A DNA stretch of 64,000 bases, taken from NCBI RefSeq assembly GCF_024139115.2, contig NC_085139.1, forward strand, positions 102,348,158 to 102,412,157. The letters are read 5' to 3'. Of this stretch, positions 12,311 to 24,649 are shown piece by piece. How positions within the stretch are numbered: the first letter of the stretch is position 1; each line of letters opens with the position of its first letter. The stretch is from Armigeres subalbatus. Its lineage: Eukaryota; Arthropoda; Insecta; Diptera; Culicidae. The notes beneath the pieces were generated by a model. It did not search any database and was not told the origin of the DNA. It saw only the letters and a program-made list of their open reading frames with translations. A program made the translations under genes and the position numbers.

Positions 12311-15300
12311 TTTCTAACGGAATTTCAGAGAAATTTCGAACAAAATTTGTCTAATCACCAAATTCTAAAAGGAATTAAACAAATTGCGAACACAAATTTT
12401 GACTAATTTCGCATATGATTCCCAAACAAATATAAGACCAAATTACGAAAAAAAATTTCAGACAAATTTAGAACAAAATTGAGAACGGAATTTAAAAAAA
12501 ATTTCGAATGGAATTCGACAAATTTTGAACGAAATTTTGACAAATTCCAAACGAAATGTTCCCAAAGAAATTCCACACGGAAATTCAGAGAAATCTACAA
12601 CGGAATTTTAGACAAACTCCGAATAAATTTTTTAAAATAATTCCGAACGGAATTTGAGGAAAATTCCGGACGAAAGTCAAAATCCGAAAAAAAAGATAGT
12701 TTGACAAATTCCGGACGGAATTTCAGACAAATACCTAACATAACGAAATTTCGACGCAGTTTTCGAACGAAAATTAAGGAAAAAAAAAACTTGTACGGAA
12801 TTTCAGACAGACATAGAACGGAATTTCAAAAAAGCCGAACGATGCTTTGACATATTCCGATCAGAAATCAGACAGATTCCGAAAATTCGTTTTAAAATTC
12901 GTTCGAACAGAATTTTAAAACAAACTCCGAACTTAATTTTAGAGGAGTTATGAATAGAATTGTGATAAATTTATCACTGAACTGAACTGAATTTCAAACA
13001 AATCAGACAACGAAATTTCGACAAATATCGAATTAGACAAATTTGACAAATTCAAAACGAAATTTCCACAAAGTTTCCAAACGGAAATTCAGAGGAATTT
13101 GGAAAGAAATTTCAGACAAATTCCGAATAGAATTTTAAGCGAATTCCGAATGGAATTTGAGAGAAATGCCGGACTAAACTTCGTCAAATTGAAAAAAATG
13201 ACTGTTTCCGGACGGAATCCAAAAAAATCCGGGCGTAGTTTAGAAAAGTTCCGAACGGAATTATGGAAAAATTCCGAAAATAATTTCGACACAGTTTTTG
13301 AATGAAAAGTTAGAAAATAGAAATAGAATTAAGGACAGACTCATAACTGAATTTCAGTAAAAAAAAACCAAACATAACTACGACTCATTTTTGAAACGGA
13401 GTTTCAGGCAGACTCAGAACGAAGTTTCTAACATAACGAACATAACGAAATTACGACACAGTTTTCGAATGAAAATTAAGAAAAAACTTTGTACGGAATT
13501 TCAGACAGACTCAGAACGGCATTTCAAAAAACCCGAACGAAGCTTTGACAAATTCCGAACGGAAATCAGACAAGTTTCGAACGGTCTCACGGAATCAAAA
13601 AAAAAATCCCGAACTAAATTTCAGACGAATTTCGCACATCATTTTCAAACAAATATTAGACAAATTCAGAATGGAATTCCAGACAAATTCCGAATGTAAT
13701 TCAACAAATTTTTAATGAAATTTTGACAAATTCCAAACGAAATTTCCATAAAGTATCCATACGGAAACTCCGAATAGAATTTTAAAGGCATTCCAAATGG
13801 AATTTGAGAGAAAATCCGGACGAAACTTCGTCAAATTCCGATAAAAAAAATTGACGGGTTTCGGACGGAATTCCGAATAATTCCGAGCGTAGTTTAGAAA
13901 AGTTCCAAACGGAATAACAAATTCCGAACGAAATTTCGACACAGTTTTTGAAACAAAAATTAAGAAAAATCTTGAACGGAATTTCGCAGACAGACACAGA
14001 AACGAATTTCAAATTTTTGGACAAATTTCGAACGAAATTTTAACACAGTTTCTGAATAGATATTCAGATAAATATAGAAACGGTTTTTAAGAAAGATGCA
14101 GAACAGAATTTCAGACAAGTACCAAACGAACCATCGTCTCATTCTCGAAACGGAATTTCAGACAGACTCAGAACGGAGTTTCACAAAAAAATTCGAACGG
14201 AATTCCAGACAAATTCCAAAAGAAACTTTGACAAATTCCGAAAAAAAAGTTTCGTCAAATTCCAAACAGAATTCTGACAAATTCCGCACATAATTCTCAA
14301 ACAAATATATGAAAAATTACGAACAACATTTCCGAACGGAGTTTCAGACAAATTCTGAATGGAATTACAGAAATTTCCACAAAGTTTCCAAACGTAAATT
14401 CAGAAGAATCTCGAACAGAATTTCAAACGAATTCCGAATGGAATTTTAGCAAAAATTCGAACGAAACTTCGTCAAATTCCGAAAAAAATATTTTGGCGGG
14501 TTCCAGACGGAATTCCGAACGTAGTTAAGAAAAACTCCAAACCAAATTGTGGACAAATTTCGAAAGGAATTATGGACCAATTCCGAACGAAATATCGACG
14601 GATTCCGAACGGAATTTCGACACAGTTTCTAAACGGAAATTCGAACGGAATTTCATGGACTGACTGAGAAACGAATTTCAAATTTTTGGTCAAACTCTCA
14701 ACGAAATTTCAGACAAAATTTGATTTAAGATTTAATTTGATTTCTCAAACGAAACTTTGACTCATTCTCGAAATGGAATTTCAGACAGACTCAGAACGGA
14801 GTTTCTAAAAAAAATCGAACGGAATTTCAGACAAATTCCAAACGAAACTTTGACAAATTCTGAAAAAAAGTTTCATCGAATTCCAAATGGAATTCCGACA
14901 AATTCCCAAAGGAATTTCGACAAATTCCGAACGAAGCTTCAACACAGTTTCAAACGGAAATTCAGAAAAATCTTGAAACCAAATTTCAGACAGACTACGA
15001 ACGGAATAAAAAAAATGAACGAGACATCGACAAATTTTGAACAGAATATCGACAAATTTTGAATGAAATTCAGAACAAAATCGAACAGGATTTTGAATTT
15101 TTTAATTAAAATCTTGAAGCAGATTCCTAAAATGTTAAAAAATTGACAGAATTCAAACCAATTCAGATAAATTGGAGACAACTTTTGAAAGACATTTTCG
15201 ATGAATTCCAGAAGGACAAATTCGTAACAGAAATTCAGAAAAATCCCAAAATTTTAAATAAATTCTGAACGGACTTTGGACAAATTTCTAACGGAATTAC

Positions 15301-18300
15301 AGACAAATTATGAAACTTCGTTAGATTCCGAAAAAAGTTTTGACAAATTTCGATTGGAGTTTAGACAAATTTCTAACGTAGTTTATACACATTTTTAAAA
15401 AGAAATTTAAGAAAAATCACGAACGGAATCCCGAAGGGGAAAAAAGCAGAATTTCAGATAAATTCGAATAAAACTTTGAATTGTCACATTCCGAACAGAT
15501 AAAATTGAAAAATTCCGAATGAAATTTCAATCGAAGTCCGAAAAGAATTTCAGGAAAAATTTCGAACGAAATGTTAAACAAATTTCGAACGGAATTTTAG
15601 AAACATTTCGAACGAAATTTAAGACGAATTCCGAACAGAACTTCGACAAATTTCGAATGGAATTTTGACAAATTCGAAATATGCTGAATGGAATTTTGAC
15701 AAATTTTAGAAATTTTGGACAAATTCCGAACGGAATTTCATACAATATCCAAACGAAATTTCCAACAATTACCGTAAGAAATTCCGAACAAAATTTAGAA
15801 AAAAAAAATCCGAAAGGGATTTCAAACCAATTCCACACAGAATTATGACAAATTCCAATCAGAATTTCACCCAAAGTTTGAATGGAATTGCAGAGAAATC
15901 TCGAATGAAAGACAGACAAATCTAGAACAAAATTTCTTTTTCGAAGAGAATTTCGATAAATTTTGAATGGAATTTAAACAAATTTTGAACAATATTTCTA
16001 CAACTTCCAAACGGAATTTCAGACAAAATGCGAACTTAATCCAGAAAAACACTGAAAGGAATTTCGACAAATTTTGAACAAGATTTAGATAAATTCCGAA
16101 CAGACTTCGACGAATACCGAATGAATTTGGACAAATTTGAGGAATTCAGAACAGAAATTTCAATAAATTCCGAATAGGATTTTAACCAATTAAGAACTAA
16201 ATTTTGACAAATTCCGAACGGAACTTCGAACGAGATTTTGGACAAAGTCCAAACGGCATTTCAGAAAAACCCCGAATGAAATTTCTAACAAATTTCGAAC
16301 GAAATCTAAAAAAGAAACCGTACAGGAACGTCCGAAAGGATTTCTAGGCACACTGCGAACCGAATTTCCTACAAATTCCGAACATAATTTCGACAAATTG
16401 CGATAAATTACGCACAGAATTTGTCATTCCAATCGGAATTTCCGACAAAGTTCGAATGGAATTGCAGAAATATCCCGAATTAAATTTCAGAAAAATCTCG
16501 GACGAAATTTTAACAAATTCTGAACAAAATTTGACAAACTTCAATCGGAATTCCGACAAATTTCGAATAGGAACAGGGAAAGATTTGACAAATTTAAACT
16601 TAGAAAAAAAATCAAGAAAAAATTTTTAAACAAATTCCAAACGGAAATTTTAGACAAAGTTCGATTAAAATTGCAGAAAAATCCCGAATGAAATTTCAGC
16701 CAAATGTTGAACAAATTTCATTTTTGAAAAGAATTTCTATAAATTTATAATGGAATTTAAAAAAAGAATCGAACAAAATTTCTACAAATTCAAAACGGAA
16801 TTTCAGACAAAAAGCGAACTTAATCCAGAAAAACTCCGAAAGGAATTTCGACAAATTTTGAACAAGATTTAGTTGATTTCCGAACAGAACTTCGACAAAT
16901 ACCGAATGGAATTTTGACAAATTTGAAAAATTCCGAATGACAATATCCAAATGGAATTTCAAACAAACTACGAAGTTTTGACAAATTCTGAACAATTTTT
17001 GAGTTTTAGACTAAACTAGATCGGCATTCCAGACAAAGATCCAAAAATTTCAGATAAATTCAGAATAAAATTTCAATAAAGTCAGAATAGGATTTCAACC
17101 AATTAAGAACAAAAATTTGACGAATTCCGAACGGAATTGAAATTTCGACGAAGTTCAAACATAATTTTGATAAATTTCAAAAGGCATTTCAAAAAAATAA
17201 TGAATGAAAAACTTCGAACGGAATTTCGAATAAACTACCAACGAAAATTTTGCAAATTCCGAATGAAATTTCAACAAATTTCGACATTTTCGGATTGAAA
17301 ATTCGAAAAACATCAATTGGAATTCGACCAAATTCCGAACGAAATTTCAAAAAAACTCCGAACAGGAACGCCCGAAAGGAATTTTAGACCCACTCCAAAT
17401 GGAATTTCCGACAAATTCCGAACATAATTTCGACAAATACCGAACGATTTCTTTTACAGATTCCGAACAAAATTTTTACAAATTCCGAAAGGAATTTCAA
17501 ACGAACTTAACCTCAGAAATACTGCGATTCTAACAAATTCGGGAAAAGATTTAGACAAATTTCGACAATTCGGAATTAGGACAAATTTGAGAAATTCCTG
17601 ACAGAATTATGACTTCGAAAAACTTCGAACGGAATTTCAGACAATATCCACGAAATTTCAAACAAACTAGTTTTGACAAATTCGAACATTTTTAGAATTT
17701 TAAACAAAATTGGATCGACATTTCAGAAAAAAAAAATAGAAAAAAATTCAATAAATTCCAATTTCAACCAATCAAAAATTAAATTTTGAAAAATTCCGAA
17801 CGGAAATTTCTACAAAATCCATACATAATTTTGACAAATTCTTAACAAGATTTTGGACAATGTCCAAACGGCATATCAGAAAAAACCCGGAATTAAATTT
17901 CAGACAAATTCTGAACGGAATTTCAGATAAACTACAAAAGAAATTTCAGGAAATTCTCGAACGAAATTTTAGAAAATTCCGAACGAGATTTTAACAAATT
18001 TCGGCAAATTCCGATTGAAAATTCGGCAGACTTCAATAGAATTGGGAATTTAATTGGCAGGAACAGGAATTCAATTGGCATTTCAGATAAAGCTCCAAAA
18101 ATTTCAGACAAATTTGGAATAAAATTTCAATAAATTCCGAATAGAATATTAATAAGAACTAAAGAACTAAAATTTGACAAATTCCAAAGAGGATTTTGGA
18201 CAAAGTCCATACTGCATATCAGAAAAAAATTTGCAAATTCCGAAAGAAATTTTAACCACTTGCGATAAATTCATACCGACCAAATTTCATTTTCGACCAA

Positions 18301-19362
18301 TTTTGAACAAGATTTAGTTGAATTCTGAAAAGAACTTCAATGAATCCAAATGGAATTTTAACACATTTGAGAAATTCCGAACAGAATTTTAGAAAAAAAA
18401 AATCGATCGGTATTTCAGACAAAGTTCCAGGAATTTCAGACAAATTCCAAAAAGGATTGAAATGAATTAAGGACCGAATTCCGACAAATTTTAACAGAAT
18501 TTTGACAAATTCAGAGCAGAATTTCGACAAATTGCGAACAATTATTGACAAGTTCCGAACTACGAAAAAATTATAACATGTAAACACATTTCGAACGGCA
18601 TATCAGAAACATTCCATAAAATTTCAGACAAATTCCAAACGGAATTTCAGAAAAATCTCGAACGAAATTGTGACAAATTTCGAACAAAATCCACACATAA
18701 TTCTGACAAATTTTAAACGCGATTCAACAAATTCCGAACGGAATTTCAGATAAGGGGTCGTCAAATAATGACGTCACAAGTTCTAGGGGAAGGGGGTCTA
18801 AGATTTTGTGACAGTACACATACTAGTGACAGAATAAGGAGAGGGGTCTGCAAATCTCAAAAAGCAGTGGTGTTCAGAAAAAGCTCGAACGGAGTTTTAG
18901 CAAATTCCGAACGACGTTTCGACAAATTCCGATTACAAATTCGATTCAATTGGAACTCCGACAAATTTCGAGCGTAATCTAAAAAAAACAGCAACGTCCT
19001 GAATGTATTTTAGTCACACTTCGAACGGAGTTTTCGACAAATTCCGAACATAATTTCGACAAATTTTGAACGAAATCTCGACAAATTCTTAACAAAATTA
19101 AGAGAAATTTCGAAGGGAATTTCAGAGAAATTTCTATCGAAATTTATGTTCGGGAATCCACATTAACGCCGAACGAGATTTCTGAAGAATTGAAAATTCA
19201 GAATTCCAATCAGAATTGAAATCTCTCGAACAAAATTTTGACAAATTAGAGAAATTTCAGACGAAGTAAATTTTGAAAACTTTTGAACAGAGGCGCTGTT
19301 CCATAAAGAATTTGGACAAATGTAAAGGAATTAAGATGTATTGTAAAACGAATTTAAACAAA
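12311..19362. repeat. Array B: old, degenerate 21-24-bp satellite
   Basis: About 7 kb of loosely periodic units built on GGAATTT, a CAGAC-like linker, AAATTCC and a GAAC linker. The arms are again reverse complements (7-5-7-4 in the best units). Divergence is high and no two adjacent units match, so array-level homogenisation stopped long ago. Scattered open frames here are translations of FRNFDK/SKFCSEF-like repeats. It is interrupted by an insertion near 18756-18862 and ends at a palindromic MITE (19364). Confidence 0.85.
18756..18862. mobile_element. Short foreign insertion in array B
   Basis: About 105 bp with no GGAATTT/AAATTCC periodicity: GGGGTCGTCAAATAATGACG, then AGGGGAAGGGGGTCTAAG, then a GTGACAG stretch. 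The GGGTCGTC...GACGTCAC start followed by a G-rich tract resembles a dispersed insect repeat end, but I cannot name the family. Array units resume on both sides. Ends are approximate. Confidence 0.4.
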
Positions 19363-19363
19363 T

Positions 19364-19518
19364 CTCGCTTAACTTTTCAAAAGGACCTAAGTAACATTTT
19401 TTTCATGAATTAATTTGAATAGCGCAATCAACAGAACAACATGAAAGCTATTGATTGCAGTATACAAATTAATTCATGAAAAAAATGTTACTTAGGTCCT
19501 TTTGAAAAGTTAAGCGAG
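19364..19518. mobile_element. 155-bp palindromic MITE, copy 1
   Basis: Near-perfect palindrome starting CTCGCTTAACTTTTCAAAAG and ending with its reverse complement. The arms run about 54 bp around a short centre holding CAATCAA/TTGATTG. It is flanked by the 4-bp direct repeat AAAT (19360-19363 and 19519-19522), a target-site duplication. A second copy of exactly the same length lies at 46031-46185, flanked by ATTT on both sides. No coding capacity; mobilised by an unknown transposase. Confidence 0.92.
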
Positions 19519-19569
19519 AAATGTTTTCATCGGATTTAGACAAATCCATAACAAATAGAGACAAACGAA

Positions 19570-19908
19570 TAGAGATGGTCGGGTTTCACATTTTGTAAAC
19601 CCGCACCCGATTTAGAAATTCCTTTCAAACCCGGACCCGACCCGAACCCGGAATGAAAAATCTTATGGAACCCGAACCCGACCCGTACACGACAATTTTT
19701 GCAGTCTTATATCCGAGCTGGACCCGAACGAATTTTTTGGCGGAAAACTCAAACTAGATATTTCATATATCTCTTTACACTCAAAAGGGTATAGGCCCAA
19801 ACAACGAACAAGCCTTCAAATTACCAGAAAATATTCAATACTTTATTTATTAAACACCCGACCCGAACCCGACATTGTTCTAATTTTCCAAACCCAAACC
19901 CGACCCTG
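19570..19908. mobile_element. hAT-like MITE rich in CCCGAACCCGA
   Basis: Starts TAGAGATGGTCGGGTTT and ends AAACCCGACCCTG, an imperfect inverted repeat with the CAG...CTG-type termini of hAT elements (first base mutated). The flanking 8-mers CAAACGAA and GTAACGAA match at 6 of 8 positions, consistent with an aged 8-bp target duplication. The interior has several CCCGACCCGAACCCG runs near both ends, as subterminal repeats. A fragment with a similar motif appears near 31010-31025. Confidence 0.65.
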
Positions 19909-19911
19909 GTA

Positions 19912-20260
19912 ACGAAAACAAACAATTTGCGGAATCCGGACTAGTTCTGAACGATTTTGGACAAACTCCTAACATAATTCTGACAAATTATCAACGGAAT
20001 TTAAATTAATATGAAATAAAGACAATTTTCGTTTGAAATTTGAAATAAATCCTGTAGAGATAGAGAATTTCTCTCGGTAACAACAAAAATTCCTGACGGC
20101 ATTAAAAGGAATCTTCTTGCAGAATGTAGACAAGAATAGGGGGCAAATTTCTGTTGTAATTCAAATCAATCCGTGATAAAAAAAATTTCTATTGTCTATC
20201 ATCAAAAAGATTATGACAAAATTCAATTAAATTTTGAACGAAGTTTAGACAAATTGCTAA
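19912..20260. repeat. Array B remnant
   Basis: Degenerate GGAATTT/AAATTC units resume beyond the hAT-like MITE and fade by about 20260. Nothing else is identified. Confidence 0.55.
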
Positions 20261-20339
20261 CAAATTTGTATACAAAAACCTGACAGAATAGTTTAAACTA
20301 TAGAATAGAGAAGAGAAAAATATCACAAATAAGACAAAT

Positions 20340-22090
20340 ACTTTTTTCCTGATATTCCCCCTATAGGTCCAGGTATACTTTCGGATATTCCTCAGGAGTT
20401 CCTCAAGAAACAATACGGATATTCCTCCAGGAATTCCTTCGAATATACCTCTAGAAAGTCTACCGGATATTCCTCCACCTGCAAGAGTGCCTCCGCATAT
20501 TCCTTCGGGGGGAAGGGCCGTTTGGCGAATACCATTTGGCTGAATGCTACAGGCTGAAAAATTTTCAGCCGAATATACCATTAGGAGAAACATGATTTGG
20601 ACGAAAGGGTCGTTTGGGCGAAACGGTCATTCGGTTGAAAGGGTCGTTTAGTCGAAAGGGTCATTAGGCCGAATAGGACATTTGACCGAATAGCTCATAT
20701 GAAAAGAGAAAAATTAGGAGTGAGAAGAGAGACATTTCAATTCACATTCCGCACTTCTCACTGTAAAAAGTGGAAAGCGTGAAGTGAGTAGTGAGTCTCA
20801 CTACCCACTTCGTGCTTCTCACTTTCTACAGTGAATAGAGAAAAATGAAGAGTGAGAAGTAAGACGCCTTACTACTCACTTCACGGTTCTCTCTTTTTAC
20901 AGTGAGAAATGAGGAATGATAATTGAGACGTCTCTCTTCTCACTCCTAATTTCTCACTTTTAAAATGACCTATTTGGCCAAATGACTCTTTCGGCCAAAT
21001 GACCCTTTCGGTCAAATGACCCTATCGGCCAGATGGGTTTCGGCCTAATAGTTTGTTCGGCCAAATGGCTTTCGGCCAAACGACCCTTCCCCTCCTTTGA
21101 ATATGCTTCCAGGAACTCTTCCGGATATTCCTCAAGAAATTTTTCCGGATATTCCTCCAGGAATGCGACTAAATATTGCTCCAGGAGTTTCACTGGACAT
21201 TCTTCATTCGGATATTCCTCTCGAAATTCGTCCAAGAATTCTTCCAGATATTCCTCCGAACATTCCTCCAAATATACCTTCGGATATTCCTCCATAAATT
21301 CGTCAGGATATTCGTCCAAGAATTCCTTCGGGTATTCTTCCGGAACTCCACTGAATATTAGTTCAGGAATTCCACTGGATATTACCTCAGGAATTCTTCC
21401 GGATATTCCTCCAGGAATTCGTCCGAATATTATTCCAAGAGTGCCTCCGAATATTTCTTCTGATATTCCTCCTAGAACTTTTCCGAAAACTCCTCCAGGA
21501 ATTCGTCCAGATATTCCTCTACGAATTCCTCCGAATGTTCATTCAAATATTCCTTAGGATATTCCTTCAGGAATTCGTCCAAGTTTTTTTTTCGGATATT
21601 CCAGGAGTTCCAACGGATATTCCTCCAGGAATTCCTTTGGATATTTCTCCAGGAATTCCTACGAATATATCTCCAGAAATTTCTCTAAATACTCCTCCAG
21701 ATATTTCTACAGGGATCCGTCCATATTTTCCACCAGGAAATCTTCCGAATAGTCCTCCAGGAATTCCTTTGGATGTTTCAACAGGAATTCATTCGAATAT
21801 TCTTCTAGGAATTCCTCCGGATATATCTCCATTAATTCCTCCAAATACTCCTCCAGATATTCCTTCGGATATTCCTCCAGGAATTCATCCTGATATTCCT
21901 CCAGGAAATCCTTTCGATATTTTTTTCTAGAAAATCGTCTGGAATTCTTCTGGATATTCCTCCAGGTATTCTTTTGAATACTTCTCCAGGAATTTCTTCG
22001 GATATATCTCCAGGAATTCCTCCGCTACTCCTCTAGATATTCCTACGAATATTTCTCCATGAATTCCCTTTGATATTCATCCAAGAATGT
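20340..22090. repeat. Array C: 24-bp satellite, interrupted
   Basis: Monomer of 24 bp made of GGATATTCC, TCCA, GGAATTCC, TCC. Both blocks are palindromic or nearly so. 24 nt is eight codons, so the plus frame reads as a DIPPGIPP octapeptide; the 174-codon frame at 21033-21557 and the 131-codon frame at 21535-21930 are translations of it. The array is split by the foldback element at 20512-21089 and decays by about 22090. Confidence 0.9.
20512..21089. mobile_element. 578-bp foldback element (TTTGGCCGAA family), copy 1
   Basis: Terminal inverted repeats GAAGGGCCGTTTGGCGAA (left) and the complement of GAAGGGTCGTTTGGCCGAA (right). Each arm is a string of ~20-bp modules of the type TTTGGCCGAA plus GGGTCAT. 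Inside lies a second inverted repeat (about 20700-20755 against 20905-20955) built on TTAGGAGTGAGAAGAGAGAC, with GTGAGAAGT-type motifs in the centre. It sits inside array C, whose units continue on both sides, so it inserted after array formation. Confidence 0.8.
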
Positions 22091-23034
22091 CCACGGTCTT
22101 ATTTGTCTTATTCGTTTTATTTGTCATATTCGTGATATTTGTTTTATCTGCCTTATTTGTTTAACAGCTTCATTCTGACGGGCAAAAATCGTGCGATTTT
22201 CTTTCTCAAAGTAAGCTACAACGTGCTTTTTTAACGGAAAACCCTCAGACCTTAAGACTCGATTTCTATAGAAATTTGACCAAATTTATATACAACTTCA
22301 GATATATTCCTCTACCAGTTTAAACAAATTCATATCGGAATTTGGGCAAATTCTTTTCGGAACTAAGAAAAAGTCTGCTAGAATTTACACAAGTTGAACG
22401 TACAAGATCAGTATCTGTAAAATATTCTGCTAAACCTGAGAACGAGACCGAGTAGAGCAAGGACTACATGATGATTATTTTGAACGGAAAAGTCGCCCCA
22501 ACCTCTGTACTCTTCATGAACAAAATTCAAATTCTCAACAAAATTTGACAATTTTTCATCGAAGGTCGAACGGATTTGTTTTTATGGAAAATTATATTTG
22601 TGTATAAAATAATTATAATTTAAAATTTCTTTTGACGCATTTCAAACATTAAACACATTCAAACGAGGGAGGAGGAGCTCGGCTAAATTCGAATTTGAAT
22701 TGAACCGAGAAATAAGACAAGCCCAATCGTTTGAATATTCTGTTCAGTAAGATACTACTCTTTCGTTTTTTCTTATTTGTCTTCTAATTTTCTGAGGACG
22801 ATTCAGACATTTTCCCATAATGTTGCTAGCTTGTGTTCTGATTCCGAATTTTTTTTTGTTGAAAAAAAAAATTATTCGGAGGGATTGCAAGGATTTCAAT
22901 AAAATTAATTGCTTGATTTTTTTGAAATCTCAAAATTCTTGTTTAGTTGGGTTTAATCGAAACCCAAAGCAATGGAATACTCGTGTCGACATTTGTACAC
23001 TTTTGAACATGACATTAAATATACATAGGCTAGA
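22091..23034. other. AT-rich DNA, nothing identified
   Basis: No gene or clear element. A short stretch near 22290-22390 again shows degenerate AAATTC/GGAATTTGG array-like motifs. An open frame of 96 codons at 22820-23110 has no recognisable features. Confidence 0.4.
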
Positions 23035-23600
23035 TGTACCAGTTGTCGCACTAGTGATTTATATGCCAAATGGCCAATCAAATCACCACAAATCAACTTC
23101 ATATCGATAATGCATATCCATATGATACGATAAAACCTTTGATCTCCTCCAAAACAAGCAAAGCATAATTGTAAAAATTGATTTTGTTTAATTTTTGACG
23201 TCCTTATTTGTCCCTATTTGGCCAATCCCATTAGAAAACAATGAGGCAGCAGGGTTCAAGGGCTTGACGATCCCTCCCAAGGCCATCTGCGAGTTGTTGG
23301 GCTTGCCTAGGATGTGGTGGGGTTTGGCAGTGGGCCCTGTTAAATTCCTTTTAAAAAGCTGAATGTATCCGCAAGTAAGCCCCACCAAAACGACCGTGTG
23401 GCGCTCAAAGCGCACAAGCCCAAGTCCTGGTGTTAGGTGGGACGCTAAACAGCCCTGACACGGCGGCCCTCCAACGAGACAATAGGTTTGCACAGGCCCA
23501 ATAAGCCGCCTGGAAAACCAATAATTACAAACAATATAAATAATGCGACTCGATATAATCGGCAAAACCTAGGCGACGATTAAAGGATCACGATTGGAAG

Positions 23601-24640
23601 CTTGGAACATGGAACTGCAAGTCGCTAGGTTTCGCAAGTTGCGACAGGATGATCTACGATGAATTACATCCCCGCAACTTCGACGTCGCGTCGTGGCGCT
23701 GCAGGAGATTTCTGGATAGGACAGAAAGTGTGGAAAAGCGGGCATCGCGCGGCTACTTTCTACCAAAGCTCTGGCACTACCAACGAGCTGAGAACCGGCT
23801 TAATAGTCAATCAGCGCAAGGTTGTGCAAGCTGAGGATTAAAGGCCGTTTCTTCAACTATAGCATCATCAACGTACACTGCCCACACGAAGGGAGACCCG
23901 ACGACGAGAAAGAAGCGTTCTATGCACAGCTGGAGCAGACATACGATGGATGCCCACTGCGGGACGTCAAAATCGTCATCGGTGACATGAACGCACAGGT
24001 AGGAAGGATGGAAATGTATAGACCGGTCATCGGACCGGATAGTCTGCACACCGTATCGAATGACAACGGCCAACGATGCATAAACTTCGCAGCCTCCCGC
24101 GGAATGGTAGTCCGAAGCACCTTCTTTACCAGCAAAAATATCCACAAGGCCACATGGAGATCACCTAACCAACGGAAAACCAAATCGACCACGTTCTAAT
24201 CGACGGTAAATTCTTCTCCGACATCACGAACGTCCGCACTTACCGCAGTGCGAATATTGAATCCGACCACTACCTCGTTGCAGTATGTCTGCGCTCAACA
24301 CTCTCGACGGTATACAACACGCGTCGTCGGACGCCGCGGCCTAACATTGGGCGGCTACAAGACGGTATACTAGCCCAAGAATACGCGCAGCAGCTGGAAG
24401 TGGCACTCCCAACGGAAGAGCAGCTAGGCGCAGCGTCTCTTGAAGATGGCTGGAGAGATATTCGATCCGCCATTTGTAGCACCGCAACCGCTGCACTTGG
24501 CACGGTGCCCGAAACGACTGGTATGATGGCGAATGTGAGCAGTTGGTGGAAGAGAAGAATGCAGCATGGGCGAGATTGCTGCAACACCGCACGAGGGCGA
24601 ACGAGGCACGATATAAACAGGCGCGCCGAATGGAGAAGAC
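23601..24640 (+). pseudogene. RTE endonuclease (AP-endonuclease-like) domain, broken
   Basis: Reads in successive frames as LGTWNCKSLGF (23601 on), the NVHCPHEGRPDDEKEAFYAQLE region, IGDMNAQVG (about 23978-24004), SNDNGQRCINFAASRGMVVR, NIHKATW, IDHVLIDG (about 24185) and ESDHYLVAV (24259 on). These carry the Asn, Glu, Asp-x-Asn and Ser-Asp-His signatures of the apurinic-endonuclease family that RTE/BovB-type LINEs use to nick target DNA. Frameshifts are visible: about 5 extra bases near 23687-23691 before the LQE motif, another near 24180 before IDHVL, and more downstream. Not functional. Confidence 0.88.
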
Positions 24641-24649
24641 TCTTATATA

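Noticed and set aside
21033..21930. Proline-rich DIPPGIPP protein
   Set aside because: Translation of array C; part of the frame lies inside the foldback element.
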